DNA from: Actinomadura chibensis NBRC 106107
Lineage (GTDB): Bacteria > Actinomycetota > Actinomycetes > Streptosporangiales > Streptosporangiaceae
NCBI RefSeq assembly: GCF_001552135.1
Contig: NZ_BCQP01000027.1
Location: 1 to 64,000 of the forward strand
DNA: 64,000 nucleotides
Direction of reading: 5' to 3'
A program made the translations under genes and the position numbers. Under the pieces are notes generated by a model. It did no database searches. It had not been told where the DNA came from and saw only the letters and a program-made list of their open reading frames with translations. Position 1 is the first letter of the stretch; each line of letters starts with the position of its first letter. Shown in pieces: positions 33,001 to 42,954 of the stretch.

Positions 33001-33612
33001 GGACTGCAGTTGAACGGACTGGGCGCCTACGCCGAGGCCGACCCGGTCGATCCTGCGGCGGGGCAAGCGCTGATCTCCACCGACGAGAGCTTCACCCTGT
33101 CCGGCTGGGTGCAGAACCTGCAGCGGCCGCAGTCGACGGCCACGGTGTTCTCCGTCCCCGGAACTCAGACCAATGCGTTCGCGCTGCGCTATGTCCCGGA
33201 CGCGGCCGAGCCGGCGGATCTGGGTGTATGGCAGTTGGAGATGAACAACGCCGATCTCCCGGCCGGTGACGCCTCCAAGCCACAGCGCCTGACCAGTAAT
33301 TCGGCCTATACCGAAGACGACTGGGACCACATCGCGGTCGTCTACGACGCGACGAACCGGACCATGAGCCTGTATATCAACGGTTCCATGGTGAACGGCG
33401 CCGAAGGCGACTCCGAAGAAGGCGACGTACGTCCCTTCAAAGGCACTGGCGGGCTGCAGGTCGGCCGCAACGCCCTCGGTGGGGGAGGTGCGGGAACCGG
33501 CTTCTGGCCTACGGCCTTGGACGACGTCTGGCTGTATCGAGGCGTCCTGAGCCCCACCCAGATCGCCCAACTCGGCCAGCCGATCGAACTCGACACCGAC
33601 GACGGACCCTAA
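30013..33612 (+). CDS. Secreted DNRLRE/LamG surface protein, RHS-associated
   Basis: A 1199-residue exported protein. Signal peptide about 1-53 (long n-region, ending SPAVHAA). An N-terminal region of beta-rich repeats (60-330) is followed by a DNRLRE-type beta-sandwich (about 335-510; Cys pairs and SYATWNNTVGSWNDGGAWG). Further Ig-like material and two LamG/concanavalin-like jelly rolls end the protein (about 735-955 and 960-1190; FAVSVWAHL, WTHLVGVYDQT, LQIYVNG; FTLSGWVQNL, WDHIAVVYDATN). It precedes the RHS toxin gene by 135 bases, a pairing seen in actinobacterial RHS loci, where the partner probably anchors or presents the toxin. A CRP-type site lies upstream. Confidence 0.85.
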   Translation: MGRGLVCRCASVLRSLLWRRPASLAHLLVLVMVAALVQVPLLSVLPSPAVHAAEPRAEATEEQALAAARRSGEPVEVLAGRGEDRTVRALPNGRMEVEQHIQPIRARQDGEWAAIDTGLQRSGDGVVPGATTVGLRFSGGGSGPMAQMTRAGRKLALTWPQPLPEPSIAGDTATYAGVLGAGVDLQLRAEADGFAHTLVVKTAEAAKDPRLAQLALALSAPGLSVTREPASGVLSARTSSGMTVFDAPSPMMWDSSTAAGGAGSPTATVPQARAMDTGEGPAEGAKTAPVDVAISGGTLTLTPDQGLLTAPDTTFPVYIDPVWGAHKASAWGMVSSGYPSQSYYEFGGKSTEGVGRCEVAKDGNCVKNQTKRLFYKVKLPSLKGRYVQAVEFTAFETGAYDCNNPTSIQLWRTLQLKSYATWNNTVGSWNDGGAWGERLTSRDVAYCSRAPVEFGGSLLREHVQSALDKGYGDITFGLKAYSESTMDWWKRFSSDAFLTIQYNNPPYTVNYKSMSTDPGGLCAPGNDPVVINRVPKLTGYFWDPDDEDANKVQPEFASHWDTGDGKGFIQRWSSGLIAPAARSGTPRSVVMPGTIPQKTLIGWHARAWDGELYGPWSSTGAAPACYFIYDPSKPAPTITSTDYPDDGEWHGGVGQAGSFTIADPEGVADRYEVRLNQQPVMTVATTAGAARTITLAPDRYGPNSVSVMALASSAQDSATASLSFLVNAGAPAKAHFTLNEPAGSTAAAAQTRDGEPAVTAALGGGGTFGQRGQLGTALTLDGTGSAGTSGPILDTGKPFAVSVWAHLTQAGVTQTVLSQDGTSKSGFYLKYDGALNKWVFAMAPSDSAEAGTTQAVSKNPAELNTWTHLVGVYDQTKKLQIYVNGDAGTPSPVVPAAWNATHGFQIGRGLWLGNPADQWHGMIDDVHVYDRILSAKEITDLYQQAPVLKARWKLNAATGDLSAGETHGGTTLPLKLRNGATISSGAGFKGPFVSTAGLQLNGLGAYAEADPVDPAAGQALISTDESFTLSGWVQNLQRPQSTATVFSVPGTQTNAFALRYVPDAAEPADLGVWQLEMNNADLPAGDASKPQRLTSNSAYTEDDWDHIAVVYDATNRTMSLYINGSMVNGAEGDSEEGDVRPFKGTGGLQVGRNALGGGGAGTGFWPTALDDVWLYRGVLSPTQIAQLGQPIELDTDDGP

Positions 33613-33747
33613 ACACCGCACCCATGCGCGGCAGACGCCTTGTGCCATGTGCACGGGCGCCTGCCGCCGAATCCAGCAGATCCAACGGTTCGTGGCCCCG
33701 GGCCTTCTCGGGGTTGGAGCAGGCGCGCGTGGGCGCAGGAGGAAGCC

Positions 33748-36700
33748 GTGAGAACAGGCCGCAAGACCCTGGTGCTGTCCCGTCCCCGGAGCGCCCGCGC
33801 GGTCGCGGCGGTCATGGCCGTGACCCTCGCCGCCGGGCTGTTGTCGGCTCCGCCGCCCGCGCTCGCCGAACCACCCAACGCACACCGTCCGACCATCCGC
33901 GATCACGAAGATCCGGTCAAAGGCCATGACCTGAAAGTCCGGCCGCGCAAGACGACGACGTTGAAACCGGGGCCGCCCGCCAAGGCCGCTTGGCCCAGGC
34001 CCGGCACCAGCGAGGTGTCCGTGCCCGCCGACACCAAGGAGAAGGTGCGGGCGGACGCGTTGCCGGTGCGGGTGCTGCCCGCCGACAAGCGTGGCGTACG
34101 CAACGGGATAGGGGCCGCTGCGAAAGTGCGGGTATCGGTGCTGGACCGCGCCACCGCGCCCAGAGCCGGTGTGGACGGATTGGCGTTCACCGTGGCCCGC
34201 ACCGACAAATCACAGGCCGGTCAGGTCGGCGTCGAACTGGATTATTCGCAATTCGCGCAGGCGTTCGGCGGCTCTTACGGATCCCGACTGCGCCTGTACC
34301 AGATGCCCGCGTGCGCGCTCAGCACTCCCGACAGGCCCGAATGCCGACTGGCCGCGCCGCTCAAGGCCGTCAACAACGGTCGCGAGCAGACCCTCACCGC
34401 CCAGGTCACAGCCGCCCCCGCCCCGACTGCCACAGCGGCCCCGTCCGGGGGCCCGGCGGGAACGCTCCTGGTCGCCGCGGGGGGATCGTCGGGGCCGCAA
34501 GGTGACTTCAAGGCGACCTCACTGGAGGCGTCGGCGACCTGGCAGGCCGGGGGCAGCGGCGGCGAGTTCAGCTGGTCGTATCCGATGCGGGTGCCGCCCG
34601 TGCCCGGCGGCCTCACCCCGAACGTCGCGGTCACCTACTCATCGGGAAGCGTCGACGGCAAGACCGCCAACACCAACGGCCAGCCGTCCTGGCTCGGCGA
34701 AGGATTCGACCTTTGGCCGGGCTACATCGAACGGCGCTACAAGTCGTGCGAGGACGACGGCGCGCCCAAGGACGAGTGGGGAAACTCGCCAGGCGATCTG
34801 TGCTGGGGATATGACAACGCGACCGTTACCTGGAACGGCAAGGGCGGCGAACTGATCAAGGCCTCCGACGGTACCTGGCGGATGAAGGGCGACGACGGCA
34901 CCAAGTTCGAAAAGCTCGCCGACAGGGACACCGGCAACGGCGACGACGACGGGGAGTACTGGAAGGTCACAACGACCGACGGCGTCCAGTATTTCTTCGG
35001 CCTCAATCGCGTACCCGGCTGGGTGAAAGACAAGCCCGAGACCGACTCCACCTGGACCACTCCGGTGTTCGGCGACGACGATAACGAGTTCTGCCACAGG
35101 TCGACCTTCGCCGATTCGTGGTGTCAGCAGGCCTACCGATGGAACCTGGACTACGTCGTCGACCCGTCCGGTAACGCCATTGTCTACAGCTACGCCAAGG
35201 AGACCAACCACTACGGCCGCAACCTCAAGGCCGCAGACGAAACCCCCTACGTGCGCGGCGGATATCTGAAGACGATCTCCTATGGGATGCGCAAGGACAA
35301 ACTGTTCGACAAAGCGCCCGCACAAGTGAGCTTCACCCCCGCCGAACGCTGCATCCCGGACGCGACCTTCGACTGCGACCCGTCCAAGATCGACGACAAG
35401 CCGGACTCGTGGTGGGACGTCCCGTGGGACATGCACTGCGACTCCGGCCAGGAATGCAAGGACACCCACGGCACGCTCTCGCCGACGTTCTGGTCCCGCA
35501 AACGCCTCGCCCAGGTCACCACCCAGATCCTCAAACCGGACGGTTCGGGGTACCGGCCGGTGGACTCCTGGGCGTTCACCCACGCCTGGGGCCTGGCCGA
35601 CATCGACCGCGACCTGCTGCTGACCAGCATCCAGCACACCGGCCACGCCGCCGACGGGACGTTCGTCACGCTGCCGAAGACCACGATCAGCAACGTCCAA
35701 CTGCCCAACCGGCTGGACAGGACCGGCGACGACATCCAGCGCTACGTCCGCTACCGGGTCGGAGCGATCGACGACGAGTCCGGCGGGCAGATCGACGTCA
35801 GCTACTCCACCCCCGAATCGAGCTGCTCCCCGACGGACCGGCCCACCCCGGAGACCAACACCACCCGCTGCATGCCGGTGATCTGGACACCGCCCGGTCA
35901 CGAAGAACCGATGACCGACTGGTTCCACAAGTACGTGGTGACCAGCGTGATGCAGACCGACCTCACCGGCGGCTCACCGGAAATGGTCACCAAATACCAG
36001 TACCTGGGCGGCGCCGCCTGGCACTACGACGACGATGACGGCCTCACCAAGGACAAGAACAAGACCTGGTCGCAATGGCGCGGCTATGGCCAGGTCCGCA
36101 CCTTCACCGGCGACTACAACGATCCCGCCACCCAGACCGACACCTTCTACTTGCGTGGAATGGACGGCGACCGAAAGAACAAAGACGGCGGCGAAAAGTC
36201 GGTCACCGTCTCCGACGGTGAGGGCGGCACCCATACCGACCACGACCCCTTCGCCGGGTTCACGCTCAAGACCGTCACCTATGACAAGCCCGGCGGCCCG
36301 GTCTACACCAAGACCGTCAACACCCCGTGGAAGGCGCAGACCGCGTCCCGGACACGGTCATGGGGCACCACCACCGCCAACGTCACCGCCACCGATTCCA
36401 CCCAGACCTGGACGGCCAAGGACGGCGGCGGCTGGACCCAGACCAAGAGCGACAACACCTACCAGGCCTCAGGCCCCGGCGTGGGCCGCACCACCAAGGT
36501 CGACGACCTCGGCGACGTCACCACCGCGGCCGACGACAAATGCACCACCACCAACTACGCCGACAACACCGGCGCCTGGATGGTGAACTCCCCGTCCCGC
36601 GTCGAAACCGTCGCGGTCAACTGCTCGACCACCCCCGACCGGTCCACCCAGGTCGTGTCCGACGTCCGCACCTACTACGACAATGGCGGCTTCGGCGACG

Positions 36701-39700
36701 GACCCACGGTCGGGAACGTCACCAAGGTCGAAAAGATCGCCTCCCACAACGGCACCGCCGCGACCTATGCCACCCAGGCGGAGACACGCTACGACGCCTA
36801 CGGGCGAACCATCCAGGCCACCGACGCCGCCGGCCACGTCACTACCAGCACCTACAGCGAAACCCAGGGCCTCACCACCCAGGTCACCACGACCGGTCCT
36901 CCGGCCAAACCCGGGGATTCCTCCACATCGTTGACCCGGACCCAGCAACTCGACCCCGCCTTGGGCCTGCCGGTCACCGAATTGGACGTCTCCAACGGCA
37001 ACCTGCGCACCGACCTGACCTACGATCCGCTCGGACGGCTGCTGAAGGTCTGGCTGCCGAACCGCCGCAAAGCCACCGACAACCCCACCTACGAATACTC
37101 CTACCGGGTCACCCAGGGACAGATTGTCGCGGTCACCACCAAGACCCTCACCGCCGACGGCAACCAGAAACTCGGACAGATCGAACTGCTCGACGGGCTG
37201 CTCCGCACCCGCCAGATCCAGGCCCCCGGCCCGGACGGCCGACTGATCTCCGACACCTTCTACGACAACCGCGGGCAGGCCACCAAGACCTACGCTCCCT
37301 ACAGCGCCACTGGAGCCCCCGAAGCCACCCTGTTCGGCGTCGACGTTCCCGGCGAGATCGAAACCCAGACCCACACCGACTACGACGGCCTGGGCCGCAA
37401 GACCGTCGAACGCCTGAGCACCGGCAACGGCGACCAGCCCGACAGCGAACTGTGGCGCACCACCTACGCCTATGGCGGCGGCAACCGCGTCTCGGTCACA
37501 CCCCCCAGCGGCGGCACCCCCACCGCCCAGATCACCGATGCCCGCGGCCAGGTCATCCAACGCCGCCAGTACAAGGCCGCCACCCCCACCGGCGACTACG
37601 ACGCCACCACCTACACCTACACCCCCGCCGGCGAGATCGCCTCGGTCACCGACCCGTCCGGCAACACCTTCACCACCACCTACGACCTGCGCGGCCGCAA
37701 GACCCAAACCACAGACCCCGACAAGGGCGCCACCACCTTCACCTACAACGACCTGGACCAGGTCACCTCCACCACCGACGCCCGCGGCAAGAAGATCTTC
37801 ATCGACTACGACGGGCAAGGCCGCAAGACCGCCACCCACGACGGATCAGCCGACGGCCCGATCCTGGCCTCCTGGACCTACGACACCAGCACTCGAGGCA
37901 AGGGCAAGCTCGCCTCAGCCACCCGGCACACCGCCAACGGCGACTACACCAACGGCGTCTACAAGTACGACACCCTGGGACGCCCCGAAACCACCACCCT
38001 GACCGTCCCCGCCTCCCAGGGCCCCCTCGCGGGAACCTACGCCTTCTCCACCACCTACAACGCCGACGGCACCGTCAAAGGCCAGACCATGCCCGCGGCC
38101 GGCGGACTGCCCGGCGAAAGCCTCGTCTACTCCTACGACACCTGGCAGCGCCCCACCGGACTGACCGGTAAAGCCACCTATGTCAACACAGCCCAATACA
38201 CCCCCACCGGCAAACCCACGCTCGTCGAGTACGGGACCGACCCCACCAAACAGGCCTGGCAGACCTTCTCCTACGAGTACGGCACCCAGCGTCTGGCCAA
38301 CGCCCGCACCACCCGCGCAGGCATCAGCGGCGCCGACCGCAACGCCACCTACCACTACACCGACGCCGGCACCGTCACCTCCATCGCCGACAACTCCCGC
38401 GACGGCACCGACAACCAATGCTTCACCTACGACCACCTGCAACGCCTCACCGAAGCCTGGACCCAAACCACCACCGACCCCTGCGCCACCGAACCCACCA
38501 CGGCGCTGATCGGCGGTCCCGCACCGTACTGGCAGACCTTCACCTACGACACCGCCGGAAACCGCAAGACCCAGACCCTGCACGGGACCGGCGGCAAACC
38601 CGACACCACCCGCACCTACACCTACGCCGCCCCCGGCAACGGCAACCGGCTCAACACGGTCGTCCAAACCGGCGGCGAAGGCGACCGCACCGAGACCTAT
38701 GCCTACGACGCCACTGGCAACACCACCACCCGCACCACCGCCGACGGCAGCCCGTCCACCAGCACCCAGACCTTCGACTGGGGCACCGAAGGCGAACTGA
38801 CTAAAGTCACCGAGAACGGCAACGACGAGACCTACGTCTACGACGCCGACGGAAACCGCCTCATCCGAAAGGACCCCGCCGGCGCCACCCTGTACATGCC
38901 CGATGGCACCGAGCTACGCGCCCTCAACGGCGCGGCCACCGCCACCGGCACCCGCTACTACACCTTCGCCGACCAGACGGTCGTGATGCGCACCTCCGAC
39001 GGTGCCCTCACCTACCTGACCGCCGACACCCAAGGCAGCGCCCAAGCCGCCATCAACGCTGCCGGCCAGCAGACCACCATCCGCCGCTTCGACCCCTTCG
39101 GCAACATCCGCGGCTTCGACGAGGATGCGACCTGGCCCGGCGAAAAGGGCTTCGTCGGCGGCACCCAGGACCCGACCGGCCTCACCCACCTCGGCGCCCG
39201 CCAATACGACCCCCAGACCGGCCGCTTCATCTCCGTCGACCCCCTTATGGACCAGGCCGACCCCCAACAGATGAACGGCTACACCTACGCCAACAACAAC
39301 CCCACCACCTACGCCGACCCCGACGGCACCTGCCCTCCCGACATCTGCGGCAACGGCGTTATCAACGTCGGTCACAAGACACCAGCGAAAAATGGCGGCT
39401 GCGGCCACGACTGCGGAAACCCGCCTCGCGGTTTCGGACACCCGCCTACCCGTTCTGCCGATGGGAACCCAGTCGACAAGCCAGTCAAGGCCCGCTGGGG
39501 CGACCAGACGGTGCATGCCCCGAACCTCGTAGTGTACTGGACCGCCGTCTACAAGATGCTCCAAATGGTATATGACCGCCACAATGGGGATCTCGGTCCG
39601 CTGGACCCGCAGTTGATGCCTGAATGCGGCGTCAACAGTGGGGACAGTAGTGCCTGTGGAATCGGAGACCTCGGTCGTCTTGGCAACTTCGGCAAACTAA

Positions 39701-40752
39701 TCTGCCAAATCGGCCACTTCACATGTGATCGCATGTCCGGAGGACAATTCCTCAGTGCAGGGATAGGTGGCTGGGACGGGTCCCTCGGCAGAGACGGCGG
39801 CGTCACCGGCGCCGAGGGCATCGGTGGAATGGGGCGAGGTCGCCCCGGAGCAGGGGGAGGACTCGGAGGGTGTAGCAGCTTTGTCCCAAGTACCTCGGTG
39901 CTCATGGCCGACGGCAGCCAGAAGGCCATCGAGGACATCAAAGTCGGCGACAAGGTTCTTGCTACCGACCCGGAAACAGGGATGACCACGGCCCAACCCG
40001 TGCTGGGCACCATCACCAGCAAGGGCGACAAGAACCTAATCCAGATCAGCATCGATGGAGACGCCCCGGTCCGTTTCCAGCTCACCGGTGATGAGCCAAG
40101 CCGTAGCGCCTCCAAGCCTCACACCCTGAAGGGAGCGAACAGCGGTGTCGTCATCGCCACCGACGCTCATCCCTTCTGGGTCGCCGGCAACATCAACGCT
40201 TGGGTCAAGGCCGCCGAGCTCAAACCCGGCATGTGGCTCCGCACCAGCGCTGGCACCTACGTCCAGATCACCACAACCAGGCACTGGACCGTCCAACACC
40301 AGCGCGTCCATAACCTTACAACCGCCAACTTTCACACGTACTATGTGCTGGCAGGGGTTACGCCGTTCCTGGTTCACAATGCCGGGGGAGATGCTAGGTT
40401 CAGGTACCTCGATCGCCCTGGGTACAGCAATTATGTACTTGTCGATCGCGGCGGTAACGTTTACTACTCCGGAATGTTCGGTCCGGGCGCTACCCCGGCG
40501 AGTACTCAGTATCGCCACGGGAACAACCACAACCGGTTCAGCCTCGCGAACGGAGACTCCATGAGGTTGATGCCTGGAACGAGGACGTATGGTGAGGCTC
40601 GGCTCATGGAGCAGCGGCTCATGGAGCAGTACGGTACATATATCGGTCGAAACGGTAACAACTACCGTGGCAATCGCCAGAATCCGCTTGCTGGAAAGAA
40701 GCGGGTCGAATACGAAGGTTACGAGGCGAAGAAGCTTGGAGGGTGCCCGTGA
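33748..40752 (+). CDS. RHS polymorphic toxin with HINT and C-terminal candidate nuclease
   Basis: A 2334-residue secreted toxin: signal peptide (about 1-40), N-terminal region, long stretch of YD/RHS repeats (about 850-1830; e.g. YDALGRLL-like and YDPQTGRFISVDPL at the core end near 1825), then a linker. A HINT peptidase follows (about 2041-2212: CSSF start, TDAHPFW, VHN end), then a toxin tip (about 2213-2334). HINT autocleavage after the terminal Asn would release the tip. The tip has YVLVDRGGNVYYSG, an Arg-rich strand, EQRLMEQYG and a late Asn, a pattern consistent with a GIY-YIG/URI nuclease (inference). The GTG at 33748 follows GGAGGAAG. The stop overlaps the immunity gene (GTGA). Confidence 0.88.
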   Translation: MRTGRKTLVLSRPRSARAVAAVMAVTLAAGLLSAPPPALAEPPNAHRPTIRDHEDPVKGHDLKVRPRKTTTLKPGPPAKAAWPRPGTSEVSVPADTKEKVRADALPVRVLPADKRGVRNGIGAAAKVRVSVLDRATAPRAGVDGLAFTVARTDKSQAGQVGVELDYSQFAQAFGGSYGSRLRLYQMPACALSTPDRPECRLAAPLKAVNNGREQTLTAQVTAAPAPTATAAPSGGPAGTLLVAAGGSSGPQGDFKATSLEASATWQAGGSGGEFSWSYPMRVPPVPGGLTPNVAVTYSSGSVDGKTANTNGQPSWLGEGFDLWPGYIERRYKSCEDDGAPKDEWGNSPGDLCWGYDNATVTWNGKGGELIKASDGTWRMKGDDGTKFEKLADRDTGNGDDDGEYWKVTTTDGVQYFFGLNRVPGWVKDKPETDSTWTTPVFGDDDNEFCHRSTFADSWCQQAYRWNLDYVVDPSGNAIVYSYAKETNHYGRNLKAADETPYVRGGYLKTISYGMRKDKLFDKAPAQVSFTPAERCIPDATFDCDPSKIDDKPDSWWDVPWDMHCDSGQECKDTHGTLSPTFWSRKRLAQVTTQILKPDGSGYRPVDSWAFTHAWGLADIDRDLLLTSIQHTGHAADGTFVTLPKTTISNVQLPNRLDRTGDDIQRYVRYRVGAIDDESGGQIDVSYSTPESSCSPTDRPTPETNTTRCMPVIWTPPGHEEPMTDWFHKYVVTSVMQTDLTGGSPEMVTKYQYLGGAAWHYDDDDGLTKDKNKTWSQWRGYGQVRTFTGDYNDPATQTDTFYLRGMDGDRKNKDGGEKSVTVSDGEGGTHTDHDPFAGFTLKTVTYDKPGGPVYTKTVNTPWKAQTASRTRSWGTTTANVTATDSTQTWTAKDGGGWTQTKSDNTYQASGPGVGRTTKVDDLGDVTTAADDKCTTTNYADNTGAWMVNSPSRVETVAVNCSTTPDRSTQVVSDVRTYYDNGGFGDGPTVGNVTKVEKIASHNGTAATYATQAETRYDAYGRTIQATDAAGHVTTSTYSETQGLTTQVTTTGPPAKPGDSSTSLTRTQQLDPALGLPVTELDVSNGNLRTDLTYDPLGRLLKVWLPNRRKATDNPTYEYSYRVTQGQIVAVTTKTLTADGNQKLGQIELLDGLLRTRQIQAPGPDGRLISDTFYDNRGQATKTYAPYSATGAPEATLFGVDVPGEIETQTHTDYDGLGRKTVERLSTGNGDQPDSELWRTTYAYGGGNRVSVTPPSGGTPTAQITDARGQVIQRRQYKAATPTGDYDATTYTYTPAGEIASVTDPSGNTFTTTYDLRGRKTQTTDPDKGATTFTYNDLDQVTSTTDARGKKIFIDYDGQGRKTATHDGSADGPILASWTYDTSTRGKGKLASATRHTANGDYTNGVYKYDTLGRPETTTLTVPASQGPLAGTYAFSTTYNADGTVKGQTMPAAGGLPGESLVYSYDTWQRPTGLTGKATYVNTAQYTPTGKPTLVEYGTDPTKQAWQTFSYEYGTQRLANARTTRAGISGADRNATYHYTDAGTVTSIADNSRDGTDNQCFTYDHLQRLTEAWTQTTTDPCATEPTTALIGGPAPYWQTFTYDTAGNRKTQTLHGTGGKPDTTRTYTYAAPGNGNRLNTVVQTGGEGDRTETYAYDATGNTTTRTTADGSPSTSTQTFDWGTEGELTKVTENGNDETYVYDADGNRLIRKDPAGATLYMPDGTELRALNGAATATGTRYYTFADQTVVMRTSDGALTYLTADTQGSAQAAINAAGQQTTIRRFDPFGNIRGFDEDATWPGEKGFVGGTQDPTGLTHLGARQYDPQTGRFISVDPLMDQADPQQMNGYTYANNNPTTYADPDGTCPPDICGNGVINVGHKTPAKNGGCGHDCGNPPRGFGHPPTRSADGNPVDKPVKARWGDQTVHAPNLVVYWTAVYKMLQMVYDRHNGDLGPLDPQLMPECGVNSGDSSACGIGDLGRLGNFGKLICQIGHFTCDRMSGGQFLSAGIGGWDGSLGRDGGVTGAEGIGGMGRGRPGAGGGLGGCSSFVPSTSVLMADGSQKAIEDIKVGDKVLATDPETGMTTAQPVLGTITSKGDKNLIQISIDGDAPVRFQLTGDEPSRSASKPHTLKGANSGVVIATDAHPFWVAGNINAWVKAAELKPGMWLRTSAGTYVQITTTRHWTVQHQRVHNLTTANFHTYYVLAGVTPFLVHNAGGDARFRYLDRPGYSNYVLVDRGGNVYYSGMFGPGATPASTQYRHGNNHNRFSLANGDSMRLMPGTRTYGEARLMEQRLMEQYGTYIGRNGNNYRGNRQNPLAGKKRVEYEGYEAKKLGGCP

Positions 40753-41615
40753 GTGACGTCGAAGCATTGGTTTCCGAACTTGCTTCAATCTCGGCAGAGT
40801 TCGGGGAGCAAGTCGGCAGGAGGCCGTCCCTTGGAGAACTTCTGGAACTCCTTGGATGGGCATCGCATGGAGTGTATCCGGCGCCGCTCGCATTCAACGT
40901 GAACTTGAAAGGGGGCAGGCGTTATTCGGGCCTGGGCGGCTCACTAGTGGGCGAGCTGAACGACTCGATCTTCGTTGACGCCACTTCATTTCTGGCCGCC
41001 ATGGCGGAGGGCGCAGATGGTCGCCTTTCGTCGACGTCGAAGTTGGCCTCGTCTCTGACGTCGGCCCTCAAGGATCCCAGAATTTCTCTGGAGGATGTTG
41101 CCGGAGGTGATATCGCGGAACTGACTGTCGATGCCGTAAAGAACATCAGTAAGCCTAGAATCGGTGCTATCCTGGCTATCCCAGCTAGCCCAGCTAGGGG
41201 TGGCGGATATTATTTGGCTTCGGTCGTGGCGCGAAACCGCTTTGGCACTGCACTCGGTCTTCTTCGTGGAAAATTTGACATCCCGAGGATCGTGAGCGGG
41301 GGAAATCTGACGGTGCGTCAGTTTCCTATTTACACGGATGATCGGCTCGTTGCTAATGGAGCCTGGAAGGTCGTCGGCCATGACGATGATCTCCTATCTC
41401 TATTCCCTGCGGAACCGGAGATCTATCACGCGCCGGACTTGCAATGGCCCGGCATGGAACTCGGTGAATTCGGTGCCGCCGAGAAGCCGTCTGGGGAGAT
41501 TCGGCTGATCGAGATTGATGAGGCGCGCGCAGTGGGTCTTCTCGATGGCTCCTACCGGCAGTCCTACCCCGGGGAATTCTTGGAGCAGGCTTTGGAGAAT
41601 TTGGTCGATCGCTAA
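40749..41615 (+). CDS. Immunity protein, Imm26-like
   Basis: A 288-residue cytoplasmic protein coupled to the toxin gene by a GTGA overlap (GTG at 40749, GGAGG 6 bases upstream); an in-frame GTG at 40743 is an alternative. The central part (about 130-235) matches the Imm26 pattern: IGAILAIPAS, YYLASVVARNRFGTALGLL and the later WKVVGHDD. The N-terminal 120 residues are a separate helical unit I do not recognise. Position directly after a polymorphic toxin tip is the standard place for its cognate immunity gene. GC is lower here than in neighbours, typical of exchanged toxin-immunity modules. Confidence 0.7.
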   Translation: MSDVEALVSELASISAEFGEQVGRRPSLGELLELLGWASHGVYPAPLAFNVNLKGGRRYSGLGGSLVGELNDSIFVDATSFLAAMAEGADGRLSSTSKLASSLTSALKDPRISLEDVAGGDIAELTVDAVKNISKPRIGAILAIPASPARGGGYYLASVVARNRFGTALGLLRGKFDIPRIVSGGNLTVRQFPIYTDDRLVANGAWKVVGHDDDLLSLFPAEPEIYHAPDLQWPGMELGEFGAAEKPSGEIRLIEIDEARAVGLLDGSYRQSYPGEFLEQALENLVDR

Positions 41616-41689
41616 GTGGAAGTCCAGGCGTCGCAAAAGCATTTCCGCCGCAATTCGTGAACGGATTTTGTTGACATGTCGGGAGCTGG

Positions 41690-42380
41690 ATACCATTGAG
41701 GTATTCCGGCCTGGTCTTCGGCGGCCGGGCCGCTCGGGTCGCCGGGGAACTCCAGTCGGGCACCATCGACCTCGCACGTCTCCCTCGATCGGGACGATCT
41801 GCCCGTCCGCGTGGTGGTGGGTCGGCCGGGCCCGCTCGTCGTCGGTAGCGAGCCACTGCTTCCACCACCGCTCACCGGACGCTGGCACCCACGCCCCCGA
41901 GTACGCGCTCCCGTTCAGCGCGCCGATCGTCTCCGTCCGCGCGATCCGCCGGACGCCGCCGTACCGCTGCCGGTCCGCGTCGTCCAACCGCTGGTAGACG
42001 CCGCGCAGCTCTCGCCGCCTGGCCGCGACCTTCACGCTGTTGAGCTGGCCGAGTTACGGATGCGGTGCAGCTCGGCGGCACGGGTCCGCAGCGCGGGGGA
42101 TGCCGCGTTGATCTGCAGCAGGTCACCCAGCCGATCCCCGCATCTGACTTGGGCCGCTCGCCATGCGACATCGCCTCGGCCAGCTCCGCGCGGACCAGTT
42201 CGAACACCTCGGAAGGCCACTTCCGCGGGGACAGGTCGTCGGACACCTCCTGCAGATACGCCTCCCGGTCCGGGGCCGCCACCGCGGCGGCTTGCGCGTA
42301 CCGGGCGAACTCGGTACCCCACGCCGTCAAGAGCCGCGGGATGATCAGCCGCTCGACCAGGTCGATCCATATAAGAGGGG
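41690..42380 (-). pseudogene. Phage head-morphogenesis (Mu gpF-like) relic
   Basis: Broken minus-strand frames spell parts of one protein. LVERLIIPRLLTAWGTEFAR starts it near 42375, then RRIARTETIGALNGSAYSGA, KQWLATDDERARPTHHHADG and, in a third frame, RLEFPGDPSGPA. The D-x-R-x-R-x-x-H core and the closing PGDPSGP are those of phage minor head / portal-associated proteins. At least two frameshifts are needed, so it is dead. It lies directly behind the toxin-immunity pair and is probably debris of the element that brought it. Confidence 0.6.
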
Positions 42381-42954
42381 CGGGCCAGCGCGCCACGTCC
42401 TGCGGATCGCCTCGGACACTCCGGTGGTCACCGTGGCCTCGACACGAGCGATCTTCGCGCCTTGCCGCATCCGCGCGGCCCACAGGTCGACGCCGCGCAA
42501 CCATCTCGGCGAGGTGATGCCGTGTCGCATCCGGCCTGCCGCAGCGTCATCTGCAGGTACCGTGTCGCGTGCCGGTGCCCGGTCAGGATTAGGGCGCGCA
42601 CGTAGTCGTCCACCGTCAGGTGCAGGCATGGCGCGTCCGGCAGGACAGTCCGCAGCTCGCGGTACGAGGACGGTGGCCTGGTGCGCCGACCCCCGGTTCG
42701 ACGGGCCGACACGACCGACGACGGCCGGGTGTACGGACATACGGCCCTGTGGGGGAGCTGCCATGTTGTGTTCCCCGGCGAGTGCAAGCCTCTGCCGCGC
42801 TCGGCTACGGCGTATGTGTACATCCACGTGAGCCCGCTGCGGCTGGACTCTGGTGAGCTGATCGAGGTCGGGACGATCACTCAGCGGCAGGGGCGATCGA
42901 GCGACAGAGTCGCTCACTGACCGGCGTGGACGAGTCGGCGCCGCACCGCTACCA
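42381..42954. other. Gene-poor stretch with unrecognised relics
   Basis: Minus-strand frames continue upstream of the phage relic (LHLTVDDYVRALILTGHRHA; RWLRGVDLWAARMRQGAKI) and look like fragments of former phage or element genes, but I cannot name them. A plus-strand frame at 42681-42920 is also unrecognised. No intact gene is supported. Confidence 0.35.

Noticed and set aside
36469..38667. Minus-strand Gly/Val-rich frames inside the RHS gene
   Set aside because: Composition mirrors the repetitive Thr/Thr-Tyr-Asp RHS codons; no independent evidence.
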